In this document: piece by piece, positions 44,502 through 58,004 of the stretch | How the letters are laid out: every line of letters begins with the position of its first letter | Position numbering within the stretch: the stretch's first letter is position 1 | Assembly (NCBI RefSeq): GCF_051020765.1 | Contig: NC_134932.1 | Span: 11,160,001 to 11,224,000, forward strand | Source of the DNA: Lasioglossum baleicum | Taxonomy: Eukaryota > Arthropoda > Insecta > Hymenoptera > Halictidae | DNA length: 64,000 bases | Direction: 5' to 3' | Position numbers and translations under genes: made by a program | Notes under the pieces: generated by a model | What the model saw: the letters and a program-made list of their open reading frames with translations, nothing else | What the model was told of the DNA's origin: nothing | Database searches by the model: none

Positions 44502-47500
44502 CTTCAAAAAAGCTTGAAGAATAAGTTACCCAACCCTGTACTCAGTTAAACATTTTTATTTTCGATCCCAGTTTCCATAAAATAATTGAAGAAGCCCAGA
44601 AATGAGTGAGGAGTTTTACGAACTTGAAGATCAAGCTTCCGACTAGGAATTTCTCGATGAAGAGATTGAATTTGAACAATGTATGAATAGAGGATCGTTC
44701 ACCGTTGTTGAACGATGTTGCAACAATTTTCTTCCGTGAACTGTACCCTCGGAATAGCTCGTATCGATTCGCAGAGTTCGCGGAGAGGTATCCGACGGGT
44801 GCGGACGCAGCAGTTCCGATGGATCCGCGGGAACGACCCGAAAAAAGGTGACTGGAACCGAGTAGACCGGTTCGATATTTTCCATTCAGTTGTTTTGCGA
44901 GCCTCGTTGAGATATGGATTTGATCACGCGAAGTGCTACTTCGGGATGTTACGTTCCATTGTTATGACGGTTTCAACGTCGGCCGATCGTGCGGATACTT
45001 TGCTGATCAGCGAAAATCCTTCGCGGCCGGTGGATATCGGTTCGACGAATATGGAATTTCGTACCACTATCTGCGGTAAGTTCGGCCTCGTTTCGCAGTT
45101 AAACGATACTCGTCGATTCGGCGATCCTGCGCGGGCCAACTTTGGGCTCTCTAACGCGCCGGGATGTTATCGATAAGAGTCTTCTACTTAGCTTGTATTT
45201 TCTCTCTCCGAGTTCTTTGCGAAACGGCGATACCGTAAAGAAAGTAGCGTGTGCCGTTTCTCATCGTGAAATTATCTGCGAAGTCGTTGCGTGCCGTTTG
45301 AGTTACTGGCGGCCATATTTAGCGTTCGGCGAAGCTGCAAAGTTGAGTAGATGGTGTTCGTTAAAAGGACGCCAGCCACATCTTATCTTCGGAAGAGCGT
45401 CTTCTGGAAGATTTAAATAAATTAGGCTTCAACCAGCCCGCTGAGTTATTGTTCGAGGCTTTTCACGGACGTTCGTGCGTGGATTTCATTAATTTCTAAT
45501 TCCGCGGGACAGTATCTCGCGTGGCCTGTGTCTCTCGCAACTTGATACTCCATTGAACGGATAGTCACTTCAAACGAAACGTTCCATTACTCGTTCAACA
45601 CATTTCTACGCATTCCGCGCATCGCAGAACGCTTGAAAACATTTAACACGTCTGCTGCCAATTAATAGTATGTAACAACATGTTCATTTCATTTTCTTTC
45701 GTCACACATATGTGAACGAGTTAGATGGAGATCGTCAGATAATTATGAAACATCCAGGGAGCGATAGAATGGAAACGACTCGAAGCACCTGATCACAGGT
45801 GAACGAAAATGTTCGAACGCGTGTCGAATATGAAAATGCTGAGACTAAAGAGCGGCAGTCGAGGTAAGAACAAAAGGCGGGGAGGGAACAGCGAAAAAGG
45901 TAATGGTTAAAGACAAGGTATGCCGAATTTATTACGTTTGATATGACGCAGTTAATAATAATTTACGGCCGGTTGTAATCGATTTCCAATAACCACTGTG
46001 GAATCAAGCTTTCACCGTACAAAGGCGCATAAAGAAGATAATATCACCGACACGGTGTTATAATAAGGTGGTGTGTATATAATTTTGTTATCGATATCGA
46101 AACAGGTGTTCCTTATCTTTATGCGATCGAAATACAACGGAAGCTTCCTCGCTGGCACATAATGTTCATCCCGAAACCGTTTACCAGGCACTCGGCTAGC
46201 GTACTGATTTGCGGCCGTTAATTATATGCATTCTCATCGGGGCGACGATAAACTGCCGTCTTCTCGGAAACTGCGTTTTCTGCGTTGCGCTCCAGCGCAT
46301 TTAGAATTTTTATCTATACTTGTTTTTACTCCAGATATTTTTCTCGGTGATTTATTCAGTGCAGAATCCTTCGAGGAGGGTATTCAAAATGTTGCGACAC
46401 GAAATTGGATGTTTTTATCGAGTTAATTGTTTCTGTTATTTATAGCGACGGTAAGGATTGAGGTAGGGGATAAAAGCGTTGGAAATTCTGACGGCGGCGC
46501 AGTATTTTTGCTTTTTTTATCATCTCGATCGATTGTACGATTTAATTTCGAGCAGAAACTTCGTCCACTTTCGTTTAAAGAACGACGCCATCGAGCCGCG
46601 AAATTTCTCGTGATTAAACACGATTCAGATTCATTTTCGCAGCGATCGAACGAGCCCGTCCACTTTTTTCAGAAGTTTATTCCTCCGTTCGCAGCATCGG
46701 GAAACGTTTTGCTGGGCTCACCCAGTATGTATGTAGAATGGAGACTAGACATGTATATAGATATGTGCGGTATCTCTACTGCACGGCCAATGGGGTTTGA
46801 ATGGCCGTGATAAAATGGTATGGCTTCCGAATGTTGACTAAACTACGTCCATTGCAGGTAGAAAACCAACTGGAAAATAACAACACGGTTTGATGAATGA
46901 GCCGACGTGATGCTCGCCTCCCCAAGAATACGGAATACGAAACTTTCAATTTTTATTCTTCCTGGACAAACTTTTATGTAACAAAACAAACACGGAAAAA
47001 AGGAGTAAAATCGCTCTCTCGGGGCAAGTTGTGCGAATGCCGAAACGATTTTGGGAAAGCAATGGTTCGAATCTATGGGACCTGACCTTTTAAGAAACTG
47101 AAATGAGCGTCGTTCGCGCGGAAAATACTGTATCGACCCGAAAAATGGCGTCGGAGTCGCTGTTTCCCCGAAATGTGCAACTCGTAACTGGACCTGCGTG
47201 TTAAGTAAAAATTGTTTGCATGAACAACCAGATACAGGTAAACAAAAAAGCATTATCGCACATTGAAAATGGCACGATGTAATCAAGTTTAGCGAACTTC
47301 GCAGATGCAGTTCCGGTGCGAGAGGTTGAAGATCGTTCGACGATGTGAGAAATATTGAGCAGCTAATCAGAGTAAACGTCTATTAGGGTGGCCGGGTGTG
47401 AGCTACCGTTCGGATGAAGCAATCGAGCGTCGGTGCCGATAAATTTTCAATTAAGCCACGGGACGAGCCGCGAAGGGCCGTCGGTGTGTATTATTTACCG

Positions 47501-47810
47501 TGGAAAGATCGAAAAGCGAGATTCCGCGCATCATTTCGCCGGTGCTCGTACCATAAAGCGTTACGTAACGCCGCGCCGCTTGCTGCATTCAATACCGTGT
47601 GTGTGCGCCGGGGTTCTTCGTGCCACATTCGGCAGGGACCGAGAAAGGAACCGTAACTTCGGCCGACCTAAATCAACCACTTCTCGGTAACATCGGAGAG
47701 CACCGCGGAGAGGAGATACGCTCCGATCGTATCTCTATCACATAATCTCCATAAAGAATAGATCTCCCGGCTCCCGAGAAAAACTTGACCGGACCGGAGC
47801 CGAGAGCAAA
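44502..47810. other. Unannotated unique-looking stretch
   Basis: Frames at 44715-45176, 46427-46810 (plus) and 46843-47286 (minus) are the longest. None has a recognisable domain or a supported start. Confidence 0.5.
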
Positions 47811-47842
47811 AGAGAGAGGGAGGGAGAGGGAGAGAGAGAGAG
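47811..47842. repeat. (AG)n purine microsatellite
   Basis: An AG run with periodic GGG interruptions. Confidence 0.9.
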
Positions 47843-50800
47843 CCGGAGAGCCAAAGGGGCCCTTTTCTTTATCGCGAGCGGGTCAAGCATTGTTGTATCC
47901 GTAAGTTGTGGCCAGCCTTTACGTAAGAATTTCCTCCTGGCCTGAGCGCCTTCGACGTACAACGGGGAATTTCTTCCACGTCGTTTTCTGAATTTCAAGA
48001 CACCGGCGAACGTGCCATTTAAACTTTGCCTATCTTCGATCGGATTACGAATTACAGCTCCATCTTCCGCGAGGGAACAGCTGGAACGGATATCTCGGAG
48101 CGTTTCGCGCCTCTCAGCTTCGCCACAGAGCTTTAGACTTCATCAGAAAGAAGACTTCATCGAAGTCTGAAGAATCAAATGAGCTTCGTAATTAATGGAC
48201 GGTGTAAAAACATCAGCAATTAATTCAGATGATTTGTATGTATAGTTACAGTACAAGAAATGATTTGACCGTAATCGATCCAGATGAAACAGCACGTTAG
48301 CCAAAATGGCAAGAACTGTAACGACCGTATCCCAGCAAGGGAGCATCGCCTGACAAAGGCCTTTATTGAAGTCGTCAAAACGTAGCCGCGTTTCCAATAT
48401 ACTTCGCGGACAAAGAAAATGAACGGTGTCCGTGAAAAAAGGCAGAGAGGCAAATCAAGGATAGGGAGCTTGTTCTACGTGGTTGAGAGGCAAATTGGCG
48501 AGGAGCGGCGAGCTGAGAGCGAGGAAGAGGAAGGTGGTTAAGCGTCGAGCACGTCGTCGTTATTACGCGATGAGTAGGCAATTTGCAGATCGCTGATCGT
48601 CGATCGGCGAATAACACGGCGAGACTGATCGCGAATTAATCAAAGACCATCATCGCGGCAGCAGCGATGGAAGTCGACGGCCCGTAGAAAGGAAGGGAAC
48701 ACGAGAGACAGAAAATGAAAGACAGAGTGAAGAAGGGGGAGCGGGGAGAGTTTGATTTTCAATCGCGCCGTTTATCTTTCGACACGCAACGACGACTGCT
48801 ACCCGAGACGAGAAGAGCTCGGTGGCAAAAGGAGGAAGAACGCAATTATTTTTTCCTCGACTGCGCGTCGTCGCTGTGTCGGCTGTGTTATTAAGTCAGA
48901 GGAACAGGCCGCGCACAGATTTTTCGTGTAATTTTCAACGCTGTCGGACCAGCAGTCCCGTGTTCCTGTAATCGAGGCCGAAGGACCGATCCGCGTAACA
49001 CGACCCGCGGCCGATAACGTGTTATTTCGCGTCTTTTTCTCGTCGGCAAATGATACATTGTATCCGCGGCAAATCACTTTCCCAAATAGCTCCGTTTACG
49101 CTACCCCGACATCCACCGAAAAGATCACGGTTTAATAATCGACGCTTCATAGCAACGACATGCCAATTCTTCCGTAACAGCGGGTTAGCCTCTCGAGCGT
49201 GAAACGAATCTCGAAAAGGGACGCTGTGATTTATGAAGCTGGTGTTTTTTGAGAAACAGATGATTAGGAGTGATAGCGTTCGGCAGAGTGTGGTCGGTGT
49301 AGAGCGTCGATAATTTTCATTGTGGGCTGGTGTTATTGCCAGCATACGTTACCCTTATCAGCTGATTGTCGCCCGGCCGACTAAAGCGCGAGTTAAATCC
49401 GCGCGTTCACTTCGCAACGGAGACAATTATTTATGCGACGTTTAAGCCGCGGATGTATGGAGCACGCTTAACGACGCGTTATTCAACGGCGATGGCGGAA
49501 ATTGAAGCGACCGTGTGCGAAGTATGTACCACGCTCTCACCGTCGTGGAATTACGAGGTTCGAGAAAATGGCTGACTATTCGGGACCCTTTGTTCTCCGG
49601 CACACTCGGCCTCGTCGAAACAAACTGACGGCTCGGAATTGTCGGAATGGGCTTCTGGAGTAGTGCGTCAAAACGATTCCAAAAATATACGGGCCTCGGG
49701 ACATGTTCGAAAATGTTCGAGGCGCTGGTCTATCATATACTGAGACGTCTGGAGTGGGACCCTAAATAAGTGTCATTCTCAAAACATACTTAAAAATGCC
49801 ATACAGATGATGAATTTTGACGTACGTGTACTGGACAAAATAAGATCTTAGAACTGAAACGTTATTACCGATGCTTAAAATAAATTGCATCGTCCTTAAA
49901 ACATTTTTGAGAATTCCATACAGGCATCGAGCAGGAAGAGGACGTGGCTAAAAAGCCTCTCTGAAAAGCAGCTAACCTTATCAGGAAATGTTTCAGTGAC
50001 TCACGTAGGAATCCAATCGTTCGGACGATACTTCGAAGCCATGTCAGCCGTCGTCGGAACAAAACCACGGAGGTGTGTAACTCGTTGCACCAGATCTTGA
50101 CGATCCTTGTAGCGAGTCGAATTTCGAAAGGCAGGAAAACGCGGCCGAAGAAGTCGGCGGATAGGTTTATCTGCGTGGTCGCTTCCTACGCCGCGTCATG
50201 TCAGGAGCGCGTGGGGCCACGCACAATCAGGACAAAGCAGATCCTCGTAAATATGCAGATGACGGGAGATAATCCAGATCTATGGCGGCCCAGATGAATC
50301 ACGCGTAGGATTAAGTTTGTGTTTTCTTCGGCTCGGCTCGTTTCGTGGTCTCGGCTCTGCTCTCTCGCGAACGCCGAAGAAAGACCGCGCGCACACGAAC
50401 GAGCACCGTGGACACGTTCAAAGAAACCCATACACACGGAGAGATAGAAGCTCGTGTTGGAGTACAGGGGGAACGGAGAAGGAAGAGCCTCGAGGAAAAA
50501 GGAACGAAGGGAGAAGGAGAGTGAGTGTAAAGTTAACTTAAGCAAAGGACAAGACGAAGAGGGGTTTCCCCTCGGCAGGAGATGTATGCCGGTACGGTGA
50601 ACCCTGTAGGATGCAACGGGGCAGAGCATGGGAGATAGGAGGGACGTGTCAGGGTGGGGTGAGGGGGAGAAGATGGATGTCCTCGACCCCCAAATCCCCC
50701 AACCTCCAGCAACCCCCTCCACGAGCTTCCTTATCTTTGCCAGCCGTTCATCCCGGACCCTCCAAACTCAAGGAGCGGCGGCCATAATGCCTGGATGCAC

Positions 50801-51691
50801 CACCATCCCTGCTGGCGCGAAGCTGTGCTCTCTCTCTCTTCCTCTCTATCCTTTTCTATCTTGTGCCTGAGCAACGTTACCCGCGCTCCACCGTCGCTCT
50901 ATTCTCTTCCTCCAATTTAAGTCTTAATAAGGCACAAGGCAGTTCTGTTCTAATCCTCACAGCCGACGTCTTATTATCGTCGTAGATCAAACCCCGTGGC
51001 AGCAGTAACGCTATTCGAATCGCGGTACGCAAAATTGCTGCGATACTTTATGCGTTGCACCTGACTACGATGTGCCGGATGTCTTTGGCACAGCAGCGCC
51101 ACGGCAAAATTCATCCCCCCCGCCAGCGTTTTATTAATCCCGGGGGCGATTCGCTGAATCTGCCATGTTGTCTATTAGGCGAGCCCGAAAAATTGCTCTC
51201 CGCGTGCTTCTGCGGTCCGCGATACGTATCCGAACGTTTTTAACAAAGCTGAAATAAACGACTATGTTTTTTATTTGAAATCCGTTGAAACTTGTGCGAT
51301 TCATCTAGGTCGCGACATACAATGATTGTTGTTACGCATTAAAAATTCTACAATTATTCCAAGCAAAAGAATAAATTTTCAAAAATACCAACATAAAGAT
51401 GCACAATTTCAGATTTTCTGGAAGGACAGAATAAATTCGCAAATGGAACAAGAATGAATCCACTTTGCGATAGAGCATCGACAATCGTTTATGGCGGAGG
51501 CAGGGGGTGGATCAAACCTATCGTTTTCAAGGTAGGCACGCGCCAAGTCTGAAATCTCCTCGGCTGAAATATGGCGGTAAATTTGTCGTATCCTTTAATT
51601 TTATGGGCCATATGAATCCATTATCTGAAGTGGCGGCGTTTGCGTTATAGTAGCGCATCCGACCCATCGCGTAAGGCGGCTCCTGGTATTG
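47843..51691. other. Unannotated unique-looking stretch
   Basis: No gene supported. Around 49.77-49.93 kb a TTAAAA..CCATACAG..CATCG-like segment occurs twice in weak form. The C-rich 50.65-50.85 kb section yields Pro/Ser-rich frames. Confidence 0.5.
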
Positions 51692-51699
51692 TGACGTCA
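51692..51699. promoter_or_regulatory. CRE-like octamer
   Basis: TGACGTCA is the full palindromic consensus bound by CREB/ATF-type bZIP factors. With no gene or start site nearby this is only a sequence match; such an octamer is expected by chance about once or twice in 64 kb. Confidence 0.25.
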
Positions 51700-53528
51700 G
51701 TTTATAGCCTCGTAAACCAGGCGGCGGTACATGGCATTAGAAAATAACCGGGAACGTGGTTTTCGCTACCGTTGTTCCGGTCCTACTGTGAAAGTATACT
51801 TCGGTCGTGGTCGGAGCACTTCAGGCTTGCTGGCTTCTTGGAACATGTGTCCGAAGAAAAAAGACACCCTGTTGGCTACCCTAGGTTCACGACCCTGTAC
51901 AGGGGCTGAAGATTTGCTGGTCATCACTGCTACACCATACTTGATCATGGCAGAACATGTGTAGCTTGAAAACCGACGTTGTTGAATCCTCTAAAAAAAT
52001 ATCTGACATTTAAATAATCTTTTAAACTTCAATTACTTGCACTCTACTTTCTACTTAACTGCTTTACATGGACTTTACATCACTCCAACATAAATTTACT
52101 TTTATTCCACGAAAGAACTACTTCAAGGCCAAATAGATTTGCTAGTGCGATCTACTCCTTTGTTTATATTTGAAACTCTACATTTAAAGTTTTGGGATTG
52201 TACACAATATTGTATATGCGAATAATTAAAAGTTAAAAGAATAAAATTCAGCCTTGAAAACACTCATAGACCACAAAGAATTGAGCCATTACAGTTTTAT
52301 AGAATATATTCCTGAAACGCTTTCACCCAGGAAGTCAAGAAATGGACCTCGTGAAGCGAAGCAAAGTTCGCTGACGAATCGCGATAGATTTAGGGGTGGT
52401 GCCTAATTCAAGGGTCCTGTAAAAGTAGAAGGGGTGGCCGAGCCGAGATTAAAGATGCAGAAGGTTCAACAGGTCCGGTCTGGTAAAATTTTCATAAAAA
52501 GTGAAACCGTACCGGCGCGGAGTCCGCTTTCGCTGCGAAAGAGGTATGCGCGGTTCTCGCAGTGTTCGACTCGCCTTTTCACCGGAGCCCCCGTCGTAAT
52601 GGTGCTCACAGTTCTCCGATTACACAGAAGAAGAAGAAGAAGGTGTACGTACACGTACACGAGGATCACGTGAAGGATAAATGGGGAGTGGATAACGAAG
52701 GTACAAGAGTACGAGAACGAAGTAAGTGCCCCCAACCCCCTGTAACATAGCGCTTTAGGACGGAGGGAGCGCCATGAGCGATGTCCTGTCGGTCCACCGC
52801 TTGCACGTAGGCCACTCTCTGGCTACGTACACTTATATGTAGAAAGGATATACATATATGCTCTCTGCCGTGCTACAGTGCGATCCAAAGTTTCGTTTCT
52901 TAACGAAAGATCTCCTGGACCAGGCGACTTTCCAATCTCGAGTCAAAATTCGGAGATGCTCCTGCACAATGTTCTACACTCCCCCAACAGATCAAGTACA
53001 TTGACTGTTTAAAAAATTGATTATCAATGAAAAATAAAGAATATGCTGCTATGATGCAGCTCTCAATTTAACTCGGCAAGTTTCTAAAAATGAAAGATTC
53101 AAGACATGACAAGATGATACTAAAATTGAAAATCAAGCCCTCAGAAAAAAATGAAATTTAGAATGACCACCAGTCGTTCAAAATAAAATTCTCTCTTGGA
53201 ACACTCGACCGTTTCTGAAGGTTCCACACAAACGAAAACGGTGATGTCGTGGGCTCAAAGTAAATCGTCCCCGGCCCCAGGAAGACGGATCGATCGTCCC
53301 CGATCCTAATTCACGGCGTCAAGTCGAGACACCCTGTACATAAGCAGAACGCGTGTACACCGATAGGTTTCTCTCGCGTATGCAAATTAGCCAATGTTAG
53401 GTACGTATTCATGGGATCTTATCCGCGTGCACGTGTACAGGGTGAATGATCTCTCCGAGCGAGCTACCCCCGTGAAAGGAGGAGAAATTCAAATCTTCTA
53501 GACTTCTCTCGCGTTGCCCCGGTAGACC
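51700..53528. other. Unannotated stretch, AT-rich at 52.0-52.3 and 52.97-53.2 kb
   Basis: An (AAG)n run lies at 52627-52641. Frames at 51731-51964 (plus) and 51766-51948 (minus) shadow each other. No gene recognised. Confidence 0.5.
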
Positions 53529-53625
53529 GAAGAAGAAGAAGAAGAGGCAGAAGAAGAAGAAGAAGAACAAGAAAAGACAAACACTGGAGAAAGAAAGAGG
53601 AACAAGACGACGAAGAAGAAGAAGC
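53529..53625. repeat. (AAG)n-rich tract
   Basis: Interrupted runs of AAG (53529-53545, 53550-53567, 53612-53624) sit in purine-only context. Confidence 0.9.
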
Positions 53626-56185
53626 GTATCTGGTCTAAATTATGGGAGAGGGGGTCCTGGACGGTTTCGCGAAAGCTCGCGGGATGTATTTATGAAAAAA
53701 AATCGCTAACGGCCCCGCGGAAAAAACACGTCTCGCGTCGTATATAAGCAGCCGCGTAGCTCGGTAGGTGAATACCGAAGGAAACGGAGGCCTGTTTTGC
53801 CTCTCTGAGCCTCGATCGTCTTCGGGTTTTCGTTGCCGACGTTGCGACGCCTTCGCGTTTCGCAGCCGATCGTCTTTTGTATGGCCGATCACGTAATCGT
53901 CTCATTTACGTATAATTGCAATAACGATGCACTCGTACGTGTACTGAATTATCTCTTTATCGCATCGGGCGCTCCGAGCGAACGTCTCATTTGAATAAGT
54001 GCTGCCCGAGCTGCTCCGCCGTGGCCCGCAAGGGTTGATGAAAGCTTTCGCCGCGCATAAAGATAACGCGAACCCCGGCTCTCTCTTCCTCTTTCTCTCC
54101 AACTCCGTACAACCATCCCGGAACGACGTATTAATTCGTATCAATTCGAGGTTGTATGTTTGTCGAAACGCGCGCTGATCGCTCAACGATTAACACATTT
54201 GGCGGCCGCAAAAATTCGCCGCGGAATCAACGCGATTTTATTACATGGTACCACTCAAGGGCCATCATGTTAAATGCCAAATGCCTACTCCGAAAAATCC
54301 TGCAGAATCAAGGCAATTAAGTCAGTGAAACCAAAACTGCAGGAGCTGATTAAAAATGGAAGATACAGGGCAGTTGTCCAATAATCTAGAAACTAGTTCA
54401 ATCGCAGCTCAAAGTCACCACCTGATGGATTATCGGAGGAGGACGCGAAGTGATCGATCGAGATCGTCAGCCAGCCTCCTCGGGCCTGTACTCCTCGGTG
54501 AAGGGTCGAATAATGGTCGGGGGTTCTTATAAATTTTCAGCGTGCTATTATTCTCGGTCGAGACGCGTAGCCGCGCGCGACTGTATAAGCGGCGTATGTA
54601 AATACGTCAACGGCGTTAAAGGGGTTGTAGCGGCGTAGCAGGAGGAGATCGATGCGATCAGATTAAAATAAAGTCCGGTCGGCTACTCAATCCCCGGCTC
54701 CTTCAGCATAGAAGAAAAAAAGAAGGCCTAAGAAGGTGTACAGCCGATTCAATGATCCCCGATGCGTCCGGAAGACGTGGTCCGGAAAATATTATTCAAG
54801 GGTAGCGTCTGATAAGAAGATCGCTATTGGAGCTGTCCCTTGCCGAAGAAGACTGGAAGCCTTTTTTCCCCGGGGCTATCGGGGCAGCCTATTTCTCGAG
54901 GGTCCATTGTCAAACAAGGTTCGAGCCTCTACTTCAGCCATCGCTATCGGGTCTTCGTGGTCGTCGTCGTCGTTCTTGTGCAACGTACACCGAACGGCGA
55001 CAATTACAAACGAGCGAGATCTCGGACGGACAACGGCGGACGATCGACATACACGCCATAGGTACAACACGCCGTGATATCGTGACAACGCATAAAAAAC
55101 CCGGCCAACTATGGCGTGGCGCGGCACGGCTTTCTCTGTCTCTCTCTCTTTCTCCCTCTTTCTCTCGGTTCTGCTCGGTTCTTCGCCTTGGCGTGGCTCG
55201 CCATGGCGTGGCAGAGCTAAGTGCGAGATACATCACGGCCACCTTCCACGGCACTTCGGGTTCTCCGGTTCTCTCGCTCTCCCTCTCTCTCTCTTTCTCT
55301 CTTCAGAACCCCCCTTGAGCTGCCCCCGCCCTGGCCACCCCCTCCACCAACACCCTTTTCACGCTAACTCCCTTTCGGTTTGGTCTTGGATAACGCGAAC
55401 AACACCGCCGTAGATAAAGGGTCTTCTGATCGTAAAACACTCTCGTTAAGAATATGATCCGGGCTTACCTTCGACCAACGCGGACACGAGCACCGACCGA
55501 CACACACGCACACCCCTTTGCCAAACGGGCTGCCTCCGTAGCTTAGGCTGCGGATATACTGGACGAGATTTTTGATCGCGCGAGACGCTTAGGCGAAATC
55601 CACCTGCTGTACGATTGTCCCCGTCGTTTTCGATTTGATGGGAAAATTGTGAGTAACAATACGCAATCATGGAGGTACATACATTCCCTATACAGAATTT
55701 CATCGGGTCGTTCCGCGTCACTGTGCGTTGCGATCACGATTCGGCCGCATTAAAAAACGCGCAGTATCAGCGAAAGGACGACCGTGTGCGTGTGTCGCAG
55801 TCGATCAGGAATCGCATCGAGTATACCCGCAGCCTTATTTGAGTTCTCGAACGGCGCAAAGGAACACACCGACTCGCTCGGCGAGAATTACGATCGCTAC
55901 TGCCCCTCTTAGATACTGTGGCGCATATCTACCACCTCGTATAACCTCGTACACCTCGTCAGTGTATAACGAACCACCGTAAACAGCGACAAGCATCCCG
56001 GCGCGGCTCTCCTCGCTCCTCTCGGTCGTCCCGGTCGTCGCCGGCCATACACCTTCATACGTTTTCGTGTGGCCGGTGTCCCAGACGGATGAGCCTGCCC
56101 CGCTAGATTTATTCTCGAGGACGGCCATCGCGAATCGATTATTTATCAGCGGCGAGTAGACGCCTCGGGGTTGTTGGTACTTGCC
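53626..56185. other. Unannotated unique-looking stretch
   Basis: A (TCG)n run lies at about 54959-54974 and CT-rich tracts at 55136-55165 and 55263-55303. The overlapping frames here (for example 54827-55318) are Ser/Leu-rich by-products. No gene supported. Confidence 0.5.
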
Positions 56186-56211
56186 GAGTGTATCCATCTT
56201 CGGATACACTC
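56186..56211. repeat. Perfect 10-bp hairpin
   Basis: GAGTGTATCC (56186-56195), loop ATCTTC and GGATACACTC (56202-56211). Outside the stem CCGAG and CTCGG could add a further partly offset pairing. No role can be assigned. Confidence 0.87.
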
Positions 56212-57976
56212 CCCTCGGCTAAAGATAGAGACGTTTTTTTCAGGGTCCTCCTCCATTTTGCCCCTCACGCGCCGAGACCAGAACGGGGTTTTCCGACTTC
56301 AGTGTAATTTCGCGTGTCCTGGCCGTGTCGTTAGAACGACAACCCGCCCCGCAACACCTCGGTTTTCTTTTTGCAGAAGAGAGCCGACCACAGAGGCCCA
56401 GCAAATTGATCGTCGCTTCATTTACAATTTAAATCGATCCGCGAGGAAGCGGACGGACGCGTTTCTGCCATTAAATCCCGAGGACCGTTTTATTGAACCG
56501 CTCCGGCAAAACGATCGAAAGAAAATAAAGTTATAATAATTACCCATAAAATATGGCGGAGCCCGCGCGAACGATCCGATGGAATTTTATCGAATTATTG
56601 AATCGGCGAGGACGACTGCGCCTCCCCCGGGACACGATACCGATAAGGTGGACGCGCGAGCCGTGCCCAGAGATCGATGGACCCAACAAGATTTATGATC
56701 TTTATCGAGTGATGATGGAGTTTCGAGAATTTATCGATCAGCTCCGGGCACACCGTTTTGAGAACCGATACCGACGATACCGATTTAAACAGATTCACTT
56801 TCCAGATCTTTGTTCCGTGCATCCTCTGCCTTCGGAGATTTTAGGGGTTCTCGGTGATTATGTCTTTAACCTTTTCGAAGACTGGAAATGATAAGTGGGG
56901 TAAGATTGGAAGAATAACTGACCTTTCGGCGAGATTAGAACGTCGATGCAAAATGCCGTTGCAGAAGTCGTTGTTGAGTGAAGTCCACTAAGTGGATAAA
57001 CGTCTTTCTGAAGTTGCTGTTGCAATTTTCTGGCTGAGCGCATCCGTGGGAATCTGTGCTGCAATCGGAAGAAAGATCGCGATTATAGGAGCAACAATGT
57101 AGGCCTCGCGAGAGTTTTCTTGAACTTTTTCTTGCCTTGGGGCTTCGAGCAGAGGAAGGAATTTTTAAGTAAACTGCGAGATTGTGGACGCTCCGCAAAT
57201 CTGTGTACGAAATTTTTTTAATGGAGTCCACCTATTTCGCAACAAAATTTCAAGTCTCTAGCTCATCGAGAAGTTAGTTTAAAATCAATTGCAAAATTTG
57301 TACCGAACAAACAAACAGACAGACAGACAGATAGACAAGAAAGCAAGCTAATAAAAACGTAGTAAAAAGGGGCCGCCGCGAGGCATGTGGATAAAACAAA
57401 GGAGCAGGATCAGAGTCTTCGTGCAATCGAGGAGTAATCGTGGGAGGGACTGTGCATTAAAAGAGAGTTCTCGCGTGCGGGGAGGAGACAATAAGAGGAG
57501 CGAATCGGCGAAACGAACTGCTCGCGACAAAGCGAACGCAATGAAGCAGGACGTTGTATTTCATTCTCTGTGCTCATTGGCGCATAAGATCGAGCATAAC
57601 CCCGCCGGTGTCGGGATTTACAATCGCTGTTGGGGCGAATGCGTGCAGGAATGCCCGAGGTTCTCTCGCTGCAGCGCGCGCGAAACAGCCTCTTGCGGAC
57701 TTGGGGCTGGTTGGTTGCGCGGCCGCCATGGTGGCTTGAATTATTCATTCCGGGGGCCCCCGCGTGCATTCGTTGCCTCGGTACCATATCAGAGAGCCGC
57801 GTCACATTAACCTAAGACACCGCGCGTTGTTTCACGTAGTATCAGCAATTAGATTTCGCGGATAATGCGCCGCCGCGGCTATGATAACCGAGTTTACCGT
57901 GCGCCGAGCGCTCGGAATCTCTCTCTGAGATACAGCCTTTCGACGAGCCATCGCTCCCGCTCTCTCCGCTAGCCGG
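56212..57976. other. Unannotated stretch with one neat but unrecognised open frame
   Basis: A plus-strand frame at 56553-56891 encodes 112 residues, rich in Arg and aromatic residues (for example RFENRYRRYRFKQIHFP), and looks less repetitive than its neighbours. I recognise no domain and see no splice or promoter support, so it is not called as a gene. A (CAGA)n run lies at 57314-57336. Confidence 0.4.
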
Positions 57977-58004
57977 CTCTCTCTCTCTCTCTCTCTCTCT
58001 CTCT
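57977..58004. repeat. (CT)n microsatellite
   Basis: About 14 CT units in a GC-rich section. Confidence 0.95.

Noticed and set aside
49765..49930. Possible ~120-bp direct repeat (CCATACAG..CATCG)
   Set aside because: Only scattered short matches; not better than chance by eye.
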